From: Pedobacter sp.
GTDB lineage: Bacteria; Bacteroidota; Bacteroidia; Sphingobacteriales; Sphingobacteriaceae
Length of the DNA stretch: 5,220 nt
Direction: 5' to 3'
Assembly: GCA_030149995.1 (NCBI GenBank)
Contig: JASLGV010000552.1
Location: forward strand, 1 to 5,220
In this document: one piece after another, positions 1 to 5,220 of the stretch
Layout: the number at the start of each line of letters is the position of its first letter
Position numbering within the stretch: the stretch's first letter is position 1
The notes under the pieces: model-generated
Database searches by the model: none
Told to the model about the DNA's origin: nothing
What the model saw: only the letters and a program-made list of their open reading frames with translations
Position numbers and translations under genes: made by a program

Positions 1-59
1 CTTTGAAAGATGAAATTTATTTAACGATTAAGCACTTCGCTTTCCATTTTGTCTGTTCG

Positions 60-81
60 GGCTAAAACTGTAGCTTTAGCC
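60..81 (+). promoter_or_regulatory. Inverted repeat abutting the plug gene start codon
   Basis: GGCTAAA (60-66) and TTTAGCC (75-81) are perfect 7-nt complementary arms around an 8-nt loop. The second arm ends on the base before the ATG at 82. In RNA this would be a hairpin against the start codon. No T-run follows, so it is not a terminator. The 3' arm overlaps TAGCTTTA (71-78), a one-mismatch version of the TAnnTTTG -7 element, with TTTTG at 47-51 nineteen bases upstream. Transcription from that element would start at or inside the ATG, so I do not annotate it as the promoter. Function is unknown. Confidence 0.3.
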
Positions 82-1359
82 ATGCGAAAACTGGTTCTCC
101 CCTTTCTACTTTTATTCAGCAACCTTGGCTTTGCTCAAAACAATACTGTTTTTAGCTACGAAAACAAGGTGTATTTGCCCAACATTAAAACGGTACTTTG
201 TTACAACAGCAACAAAGAACAATCGCTGCCGGTTATTAGCCTGAATGGTGCAGAAAAAATTGTTTTTTCTTTCGATGATCTGTTGGGAGGCAGCAAAAAT
301 TACTGGTACACCATTGAGCATTGCAACGCAGAATGGCAGTCGTCTAAAATTTCGAGTATTGATTATCTCGAAAGCCTGACTGAAGACCGTATTTTGAATT
401 ACCGGTATTCTGTTAACACGGCACGTAAATACACCCACTACGAACTTTCGCTCCCGAACGACCAGATCAAACCTAAAATAGGCGGGAATTATCTCCTTAA
501 GGTATACGAAAACGGTGATCTGAAAAAACCGGTTATATCGCAACGGTTTTATGTAGTAGACAACCAGTTTGCCGTTGCCGCCGAGGTAACCAATTCTGTA
601 CAGGTAGCCAATAGAAACTACAAGCAGAAAATAAATTTCAGCATCAATTACACCGGCTCCATTTCAAATCCTTATCAGGATTTAAAGGCGGTTGTAATGC
701 AGAATTTCAATTCGTACACCGCCCAGGTCAATACAAAACCAGCTTTTGTTAAACCCAACCAGCTTATTTACAACGACCTTAACACAAACGATTTTTGGGG
801 AGATAATGAGTTCCGGAAATTTGATACCCGCAGCCTTCGTTATAAGGCAGATAATGTAAAAGATATTTTTCGCAGCACGCTGGCTGTTGACGTGGTTTTA
901 TTTAAAGATCAGCCACGCAATACCGGCGCCTTTGCCAATCAGTATGATGAGAACGGCAATTTCTTTATCCGCAACACGGATGGCCGCGACGACCGTACAG
1001 AGGCCGAATATATGGACGTTTTATTTAGCCTCAATGCGCCGCCCCTCAGCGATCATGGAGATGCTTATGTAGTTGGACGCTTTAATAACTTTACCCTGAG
1101 TGATGAAAACAAACTGATTTACGATCCGGCGAAACGGCAGTTTTACAAAAGTATTTTATTAAAGCAGGGACTTTACGATTACGAATATGCCTGGTTTGAT
1201 AAGAGCACCAATACTTTGATTACCCAACCTTTTGAGGGGGCCTATTTCGAAACCGAAAATACCTACCAGATTTTTGCCTATTACCGTAAACCCGGGTCGC
1301 GCTGGGAAACGCTGGTGGGTTTTGCCCAGCTCAGCAATAAACCGGATGTAAAAAGGTAG
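82..1359 (+). CDS. Type IX secretion system plug-like protein (former DUF5103)
   Basis: Predicted exported protein of 425 residues. The ATG at 82 is preferred over an in-frame TTG at 49 because it begins directly with a signal peptide: MRK, a hydrophobic core at residues 4-15, then GFA-Q with likely cleavage after A18. No lipobox Cys is present, so a soluble periplasmic protein is expected. The mature part looks like the all-beta DUF5103 family. Its hallmarks are FDDL followed by [13 protein letters not shown] (about 64-85), [15 protein letters not shown] (about 112-126), [12 protein letters not shown] (about 135-146), [13 protein letters not shown] (about 241-253), a C-terminal E-set-like stretch with VGRFNNF (331-337), and [10 protein letters not shown] (360-369). 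In Flavobacterium a member of this family closes the periplasmic side of the SprA translocon of the type IX secretion system. That role here is inferred from family membership. No other T9SS gene lies in the window. It converges on the amylase with a 2-bp gap. Confidence 0.85.
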   Translation: MRKLVLPFLLLFSNLGFAQNNTVFSYENKVYLPNIKTVLCYNSNKEQSLPVISLNGAEKIVFSFDDLLGGSKNYWYTIEHCNAEWQSSKISSIDYLESLTEDRILNYRYSVNTARKYTHYELSLPNDQIKPKIGGNYLLKVYENGDLKKPVISQRFYVVDNQFAVAAEVTNSVQVANRNYKQKINFSINYTGSISNPYQDLKAVVMQNFNSYTAQVNTKPAFVKPNQLIYNDLNTNDFWGDNEFRKFDTRSLRYKADNVKDIFRSTLAVDVVLFKDQPRNTGAFANQYDENGNFFIRNTDGRDDRTEAEYMDVLFSLNAPPLSDHGDAYVVGRFNNFTLSDENKLIYDPAKRQFYKSILLKQGLYDYEYAWFDKSTNTLITQPFEGAYFETENTYQIFAYYRKPGSRWETLVGFAQLSNKPDVKR

Positions 1360-1378
1360 ATTTAAGCATCTGTTTTTT
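1351..1378. terminator. Possible bidirectional terminator at a convergent gene junction
   Basis: The stop codons of the plug gene (1357-1359) and the amylase gene (1362-1364, reverse) lie inside one small dyad. AGAT (1358-1361) pairs with ATCT (1368-1371) around a 6-nt loop. Three G-U wobble pairs and then A-U pairs (AAAA 1351-1354 with TTTT 1375-1378) extend it. On the + strand it is followed by a T6 run (1373-1378), and on the - strand by a T5 run (complement of 1350-1354). This is the A-run, stem, T-run layout of an intrinsic terminator working both ways, but the stem is short, AT-rich and wobble-dependent. Confidence 0.35.
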
Positions 1379-2855
1379 GTATCCAGACAGAAACACTTCC
1401 TGCCTGGCAAAAGAATTCGGCCCATCCGTTATCGTCTACCTGTACCTCTTCCGTACGGTAGCCCAGTGCATCGATAAAAATTTTACCGGCATGGGCTGGT
1501 CCCATTTCCATCGTTTTGGCGCCTTCCTGTCCGTTGCTAAGCAACACCGCCAACCCGCTGTTGGCATGTTCGGCATCGCCTTCTCGGGTCCAGCCTACGC
1601 AGCTTGCAAAATCAAAATAATCCCGTTGCAAACCATAAGCCAGGTTTGTCCTAATGATACACATCTTTTCCAGCGGTTCCAGAATGGCCAGTTCTATATG
1701 TACATCGGCTCCGTTTGCATCCTGATCGTCGTAAATTCCGCCATATAAATCGGGGAAGAACAAACAAGGTATGCCTTGCTCGCGCAATAAAATAATGGCA
1801 TAAGCCAAGGGCCTGAACCAGAAATCTACATAAGATTCCAGTGCCTGTAAAGGTTGTGTATCGTGGTTATCAACAAAAGTAATGGCCAGTTCGGGTGCCT
1901 GCTCTACCAGCGTATTGTTAAAAATGGTTTGCAGATCGAACGCTTCGCCCTGTTTGCTCGCTTCGTAAAAATTAGTATGCAGCAGCGAGTCGAACAGCTG
2001 TGTACGTCCGCCTGTTAATTCAATATATGCCAGCTGATCGGCCACCTGGCTGTCGTTCCAGTTTTCGGCCACCATTAAAAACTTACGGTTATATTTGGTA
2101 TTCAGGTGATCAATCCATTCAATAATAAATGTTGTACTGATGTGTTTAACGGCATCCAGGCGAAATCCATCAATTCCGCAATGCTCTACGCACCATTCGG
2201 CCCAATATTTCAGTTCTCCCCGCACCGCCTCATTTCTAAAATCAATATCGTTAAACATCAGGTAATCGTAATTGCCCAGTTCGTTCGAGGGTACTTCTTC
2301 AAAACCTTCGCCGGCTTCGTTCTGGATCACATAAATAGCCGGATGTTCCTGCCCTTTTGCCCAGTCTACCCCGCTAAAACACTGATGATCCCAGATAAAC
2401 TGCGAATATTTTCCGGCGCGCCCCGGGAATGTAAATTTTGTCCAGGCTTCTATTTCAAACACCTCACTCGTAAATACGTTCCGATCCAGCGGGTCGACCG
2501 TTCTGACCGGAATTTTTTCCAGTTCATCGCCACCGGCTTTATGGTTAAAAACAGCATCGGCCAGCACGCCGATTTCCTGTTCGTGCAAGGCTTTAATGGC
2601 CTGCAAATAATCAGCTTTGGAACCATATTTCGTTTCTACACTTCCTTTCTGATCAAATTCGCCCAGGTCAAAAAGATCATATACATCATACCCAACCGAG
2701 TTATTGCCGGCGCTCGATTTAAAGGCAGGTGGCATCCAGACCGCCGTAATACCGAGACCTTTTAAGCGGGCTGCCTCGCTGGCCAGCTTAACCCATAACT
2801 TTTGTTCTTCGTTGTAATACCAGTGAAAATATTGTAGCAGCGTTTGATTTTGCAT
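1362..2855 (-). CDS. amyA: Cytoplasmic alpha-amylase, GH13 (subfamily 5-like)
   Basis: Alpha-amylase of 497 residues that cleaves internal alpha-1,4 links of glycogen, starch or maltodextrins. It starts MQNQTLLQYFHWY with no signal peptide, so it should be cytoplasmic like E. coli AmyA, which is nearly the same length. The conserved GH13 regions are in order: DAVFNH (100-105), MFNDIDF (200-206), GFRLDAVKH (230-238), MVAENW (261-266) and FVDNHD (327-332). The expected catalytic residues are D234 (nucleophile), E264 (acid/base) and D332 (transition-state stabiliser). N104, D203 and H238 match the calcium ligands of liquefying Bacillus amylases. A short beta domain closes the C terminus. Subfamily 5 is inferred from the QYFHWY start and domain spacing. 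No SusC/SusD, maltose transporter or other glucan gene is adjacent, which fits turnover of internal rather than imported glucan. The symbol rests on family resemblance only. Confidence 0.95.
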   Translation of the reverse strand: MQNQTLLQYFHWYYNEEQKLWVKLASEAARLKGLGITAVWMPPAFKSSAGNNSVGYDVYDLFDLGEFDQKGSVETKYGSKADYLQAIKALHEQEIGVLADAVFNHKAGGDELEKIPVRTVDPLDRNVFTSEVFEIEAWTKFTFPGRAGKYSQFIWDHQCFSGVDWAKGQEHPAIYVIQNEAGEGFEEVPSNELGNYDYLMFNDIDFRNEAVRGELKYWAEWCVEHCGIDGFRLDAVKHISTTFIIEWIDHLNTKYNRKFLMVAENWNDSQVADQLAYIELTGGRTQLFDSLLHTNFYEASKQGEAFDLQTIFNNTLVEQAPELAITFVDNHDTQPLQALESYVDFWFRPLAYAIILLREQGIPCLFFPDLYGGIYDDQDANGADVHIELAILEPLEKMCIIRTNLAYGLQRDYFDFASCVGWTREGDAEHANSGLAVLLSNGQEGAKTMEMGPAHAGKIFIDALGYRTEEVQVDDNGWAEFFCQAGSVSVWIQKTDA

Positions 2856-2899
2856 GTGCGGGATTTTATTGCAGAAACAGCTTACAAGCTCAATTGTTT

Positions 2900-2925
2900 G
2901 GTTTTCAACCTATATGTTTAAAACC
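2900..2925. promoter_or_regulatory. 26-bp near-perfect palindrome, candidate operator
   Basis: The left half is GGTTTTcAACcTA (2900-2912) and the right half is TAtGTTtAAAACC (2913-2925). Eleven of 13 base pairs are symmetric, with mismatches only at 2906/2919 and 2910/2915. It lies in the divergent intergenic region, 44 bp from the amylase ATG and 71 bp from the thioesterase ATG. That placement suits a dimeric repressor or activator of the amylase promoter. No T-run flanks it, so it is not terminator-like. The cognate regulator is unknown and none is encoded in the window. The centre lacks the CG step usual for LacI-family sites. Confidence 0.4.
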
Positions 2926-2964
2926 TGCCATAATTTAGATTTCAGCTACTTATTTTATGATGTT

Positions 2965-2979
2965 ATAAAAGCTTTTTAT
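2965..2979. repeat. AT-rich dyad in the thioesterase promoter region
   Basis: ATAAAA (2965-2970) and TTTTAT (2974-2979) are inverted arms around GCT. The stretch also contains the perfect 10-bp palindrome AAAAGCTTTT (2967-2976). It sits just upstream of the candidate -7 element, where a -33/-7 spacer would lie. It could be a regulator site or simply an AT-rich promoter spacer. Confidence 0.2.
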
Positions 2980-2980
2980 G

Positions 2981-2988
2981 TACTTTTG
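2981..2988 (+). promoter_or_regulatory. Candidate Bacteroidota -7 promoter element (TACTTTTG)
   Basis: TACTTTTG matches the Bacteroidota primary sigma factor -7 consensus TAnnTTTG at every fixed position. It ends 8 bp before the thioesterase ATG at 2997. By the usual spacing, transcription would begin near 2993, giving a leader of only a few bases and no room for a Shine-Dalgarno site. I see no convincing TTTG/TTG -33 element at the expected distance upstream. Confidence 0.55.
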
Positions 2989-2996
2989 CAGCATCT

Positions 2997-3512
2997 ATGA
3001 GTTTAAAGACAAAATTTGCACGCGAAAGCTTTACGGTAATGAATGAATTGGTATTGCCGAATGATACCAACACGCTTAACAATTTGATGGGGGGACGCCT
3101 GCTGCACTGGATGGATATTGCGGCAGCCATATCGGCACAAAAACATTGTAACCGTATTGTTGTAACCGCTTCTGTAGATAATGTTTCTTTTAAACAACCC
3201 ATTAAACTGGGTGATGTAATTACCATCGAGGCCAAAGTTACCCGGGCTTTTAATACTTCTGTAGAAGTACGTCTGGATGTTTGGGCAGAAAATATTCCAA
3301 GCGGAACCCGCCAGAAAAGTAATGAGGCTTATTACACATTTGTTGCCGTTGATCAAAGTGCACGTACCATCCCTGTGCCCGAACTAATGCCGGAAACAGA
3401 AGAAGAAGTTGAACTTTTTAACGGTGCTTTGCGCCGCCGTCAGTTACGTCTGGTCCTTGCCGGAAAGATGAAACCAAACGAAGCCAAAGAGCTTAAAGCC
3501 CTTTTTGCTTAG
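2997..3512 (+). CDS. Hotdog-fold acyl-CoA thioesterase (YciA/ACOT-like)
   Basis: Cytoplasmic acyl-CoA hydrolase of 171 residues, splitting acyl-CoA to free acid and CoA. It has one hotdog domain (4HBT) at about residues 8-120. PNDTNTLNNLMGGRLLHWMD (21-40) forms the active-site strand and start of the long helix. N25 and D40 are the likely catalytic residues by alignment to the cytosolic ACOT family. VTASVDNVSFKQPIKLGDVI (56-75) is the typical core-strand motif, and NTSVEVRLDVWAEN (86-99) follows. The acidic then basic tail, EEEVELFNGALRRRQLRL (135-152), is usual for this subgroup. Such proteins normally act as dimers or hexamers of single domains. The chain length of the substrate cannot be read from sequence. 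The ATG at 2997 is supported by the promoter element just upstream. The gene is divergent from the amylase, and the antiporter follows 68 bp downstream on the same strand. Confidence 0.9.
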   Translation: MSLKTKFARESFTVMNELVLPNDTNTLNNLMGGRLLHWMDIAAAISAQKHCNRIVVTASVDNVSFKQPIKLGDVITIEAKVTRAFNTSVEVRLDVWAENIPSGTRQKSNEAYYTFVAVDQSARTIPVPELMPETEEEVELFNGALRRRQLRLVLAGKMKPNEAKELKALFA

Positions 3513-3555
3513 TTAATTTATAAATTTTTACCAGCTCCTGCCCCGTTTATCTTAT

Positions 3556-3578
3556 TTTAGCATTACCTATGTGCTAAA
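3556..3578 (+). promoter_or_regulatory. Inverted repeat just before the antiporter start codon
   Basis: TTTAGCA (3556-3562) and TGCTAAA (3572-3578) are perfect 7-nt arms around a 9-nt spacer, ending 2 bases before the ATG at 3581. TATTTTAG (3553-3560) is a one-mismatch TAnnTTTG element that would place a transcript start near 3565. If that promoter is used, the transcript lacks the left arm and the repeat could act only as DNA. If the antiporter is read through from the thioesterase, the RNA hairpin would form at the start site. The rest of the 68-bp gap is AT-rich and has no clear terminator. Confidence 0.3.
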
Positions 3579-3580
3579 TT

Positions 3581-4771
3581 ATGACAACTTACACCATACT
3601 TATTATATTAAGCGGGCTGGTAATATTTTCTTACCTGTTTGATTTATTAGCCAGTAAAACCAAGCTTCCATCGGTGTTGCTCCTGCTTTTACTGGGTATT
3701 GGTTTACGCCTGCTGGTTGATAAACTTCAGATACATACCTTTAATTTCCTAACCATTCTGCCTACCCTGGGTACCGTGGGACTTATTTTAATTGTATTTG
3801 AAGGATCGCTGGAACTGAAGTACGATAAAGAGAAAAATAAGGTTATAAAAAAGGCGCTGTTTTCGGCTTTCTTTATGCTGATTGCGACCATTGTGCTCAT
3901 CGCTTTTATTATCTACCAGATCAGTCACCAGGATATATATGTGTGTATTGCCAATGCCGTACCGTTCAGTGTAATCAGTTCGGCCATTGCCATTCCTTCG
4001 GCGGCGGCTCTGGGTAACCAGGATAAAGAATACGTGATTTACGAATCTTCATTTTCTGATATCCTGGGCATTATTATGTTTAATTTCATCATCAGCAATC
4101 CGTCTATTTCTACCGCTTCTTTTATCGGATTGGGACTTAGCACTTCCCTTATTATTCTGTGCTCTGCGGTGGCTTGTATTGTGTTGCTGTATATTATGGG
4201 CAAATTGGCTCATCACGTAAAATTCTTCCTCATCATTGCCATTCTCATTCTGGTGTATGCCATTGGTCAGTCTTACCACCTCTCTTCGCTGGTGCTGATC
4301 CTTTCTACCGGATTGTTCTTAAACAATGCCGATACCATTCAGAATGCCTGGTTCAGAAGTGTATTTCTGTATAAAAACTTAACCGCCGATTTGTCGCAGC
4401 TGTACCAGCTATCGGCAGAAAGTGCCTTTATTCTCAGAACGTTTTTCTTTGTTATTTTCGGTTTCACGATGAACATTTATGAGCTGAACAACCGGCCGGT
4501 ATTTGCCAATGGCCTTTTTATCCTGCTTTCCATCTATGCCATCCGGTTTGTATGCTTAAAGCTGGTAAAAAAAGGAAAAACCATTCCCATTTTATACATT
4601 GCCCCACGTGGCTTAATCAGCATTTTGCTCTATTTTAACTTGCCTGATAACTTAAAAATACCGCAGGTTGGTACTTCGTTCCTGTTCCTGGTGGTACTGG
4701 GTTCGAGCCTTGTTATGAGTTTAGGACTGATGCTGAGTAAGCGTAAGGAGGAAGAGGTGATTACACCGTAA
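3581..4771 (+). CDS. CPA1-like cation:proton antiporter with atypical ion-site motif
   Basis: Inner-membrane protein of 396 residues with about 12-13 hydrophobic segments (roughly 4-24, 29-46, 56-76, 92-112, 120-142, 155-172, 181-205, 212-230, 233-248, 277-300, 308-326, 336-352, 363-386) and a short charged tail. It probably exchanges Na+ or K+ for H+. VFEGSLEL (72-79) carries E74, ESSFSD (155-160) matches the ESxxND motif of NhaP-type CPA1 antiporters, and APRGLIS (341-347) carries the conserved Arg (R343). Two differences stand out. The Asn of the ND pair is Ser (S159-D160), and the TDP motif of the unwound helix 4 appears replaced by VISSAIAIPS (131-140) with no acidic residue. There is no C-terminal regulatory domain such as TrkA/RCK, so it is near the minimal size for the fold. 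The ion and direction are not predictable. It ends 7 bp from the convergent EVE gene. Confidence 0.8.
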   Translation: MTTYTILIILSGLVIFSYLFDLLASKTKLPSVLLLLLLGIGLRLLVDKLQIHTFNFLTILPTLGTVGLILIVFEGSLELKYDKEKNKVIKKALFSAFFMLIATIVLIAFIIYQISHQDIYVCIANAVPFSVISSAIAIPSAAALGNQDKEYVIYESSFSDILGIIMFNFIISNPSISTASFIGLGLSTSLIILCSAVACIVLLYIMGKLAHHVKFFLIIAILILVYAIGQSYHLSSLVLILSTGLFLNNADTIQNAWFRSVFLYKNLTADLSQLYQLSAESAFILRTFFFVIFGFTMNIYELNNRPVFANGLFILLSIYAIRFVCLKLVKKGKTIPILYIAPRGLISILLYFNLPDNLKIPQVGTSFLFLVVLGSSLVMSLGLMLSKRKEEEVITP

Positions 4772-4778
4772 AGGGGTA

Positions 4779-5183
4779 TTAACTCCCCATTTCCAGAATT
4801 TTATCAAATTCTTCGGCTTTCAAAGACATAACCGACAGGCGCCCCTGACGTATCAGCGAGATGTCTTTAAGGCTTTCTTCGGCCTTAATCTGCTCTAAGG
4901 AAACCGGATTTTTTAGCGTATCTACCGGCGATAAATCGACAACGACCCAATTGGTATCGTCTGTAGTTGGATCCTGGTAGAATTCTTTTACCACCTTGGC
5001 AATTCCCACCACGTTTTTACCTTCATTGCTGTGGTAAAAAAGAACCAGATCACCTTCTTTCATGGCTTTCAGGTTGTTGCGGGCCTGGTAATTGCGCACA
5101 CCATCCCAAAAGGTACGGCCATCTTTATTAAATTGTTCCCAGCTGTATTTAAAAGGCTCTGATTTTACCAACCAATGATTCAT
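4779..5183 (-). CDS. EVE-domain protein, THYN1-like (PUA-like fold)
   Basis: Small cytoplasmic protein of 134 residues made of a single EVE domain, the usual full length for bacterial members. Family signatures are clear: HWLVKSEP (3-10), SW (14-15), FWDGVRNYQARNNLKAMKEGD (25-45), the FYHSN motif (49-53) followed by VVGIAKVVKE (58-67), P72, and a closing RLSVMSL with EEFDKIL (115-130). Eukaryotic THYN1 has the same GVRNYQARN and FYHSN blocks. EVE domains are structural relatives of YTH and PUA domains and are thought to bind modified bases in DNA or RNA. In bacteria they also occur fused to restriction nucleases, but this one is stand-alone and no methylase, restriction or tRNA-modification gene adjoins it, so a housekeeping RNA or DNA role is at least as likely. 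The start MNHWLVKSEP is the normal family N terminus. The 37 bases upstream show no clear TAnnTTTG promoter. Confidence 0.92.
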   Translation of the reverse strand: MNHWLVKSEPFKYSWEQFNKDGRTFWDGVRNYQARNNLKAMKEGDLVLFYHSNEGKNVVGIAKVVKEFYQDPTTDDTNWVVVDLSPVDTLKNPVSLEQIKAEESLKDISLIRQGRLSVMSLKAEEFDKILEMGS

Positions 5184-5220
5184 ATATCTATTTCTGCTTG
5201 ATTAAAGATTATAACGCACT

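Noticed and set aside
49..81. TTG start extending the plug protein by 11 residues
   Set aside because: The extension would sit in front of a complete signal peptide that begins exactly at the ATG at 82.
112..543. 143-codon open frame on the - strand
   Set aside because: It is antisense to the signal peptide and N-terminal domain of the plug gene, and no domain is recognisable.
1377..1748. 123-codon open frame on the + strand
   Set aside because: It lies entirely antisense to the amylase C-terminal region, with no family signature and no start signals.
2106..2765. 219-codon open frame on the + strand
   Set aside because: It is antisense to the amylase, which has all GH13 catalytic motifs. 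The translation has no recognisable domain, so it is a shadow frame.
2905..2912. TAGGTTGA on the - strand as the amylase -7 element
   Set aside because: It matches only 4 of 6 fixed positions of TAnnTTTG and has no TTG at a suitable distance upstream. Its overlap with the palindrome is suggestive but not enough.
4773..4788. GGGG...CCCC hairpin between antiporter and EVE genes as a bidirectional terminator
   Set aside because: It has only 4 base pairs and an 8-nt loop, overlaps the EVE coding end, and no T-run follows on the + strand and only a T3 on the - strand. Too weak to annotate.
5208..5213. TATAAT on the - strand upstream of the EVE gene as a promoter
   Set aside because: It is an E. 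coli-type -10 hexamer, whereas this lineage uses TAnnTTTG. No paired upstream element can be judged because the window ends at 5220.

Overview
The window reads as ordinary chromosomal sequence from a Bacteroidota bacterium, most likely of the Sphingobacteriaceae (Pedobacter/Mucilaginibacter type). Three things point there: a type IX secretion 'plug' (former DUF5103) gene, a TAnnTTTG promoter element next to a start codon, and start codons without clear Shine-Dalgarno sequences. The genus is a guess. Both ends are cut inside intergenic DNA, and no gene looks truncated or frameshifted.

Layout, left to right. A 5' non-coding stretch (1-81) leads into an exported T9SS plug-like protein (82-1359, +). 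It converges, with a 2-bp gap, on a cytoplasmic GH13 alpha-amylase (1362-2855, -). A 141-bp divergent intergenic region (2856-2996) holds a near-perfect 26-bp palindrome, a second AT-rich dyad and a Bacteroidota-type -7 promoter element. Next come a hotdog-fold acyl-CoA thioesterase (2997-3512, +) and, 68 bp further on, a CPA1-like cation:proton antiporter (3581-4771, +). The antiporter converges, with a 7-bp gap, on a small EVE-domain protein (4779-5183, -). The last 37 bases are its upstream region. No gene-free stretch is longer than 300 bp.

The genes do not form a recognisable pathway. They are five housekeeping or accessory functions: envelope secretion, intracellular glucan breakdown, acyl-CoA turnover, ion homeostasis and modified-nucleic-acid binding. 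The thioesterase and antiporter share a strand and could be co-transcribed, but the gap is wide enough for a separate promoter. I see no tRNA, rRNA, CRISPR array, insertion sequence, attachment site or defence island. I also find no convincing undescribed system. The points most worth checking are the divergent-region palindrome, two hairpins with the same GCTAAA/TTTAGC arms lying against two start codons, and the altered ion-binding motif of the antiporter.
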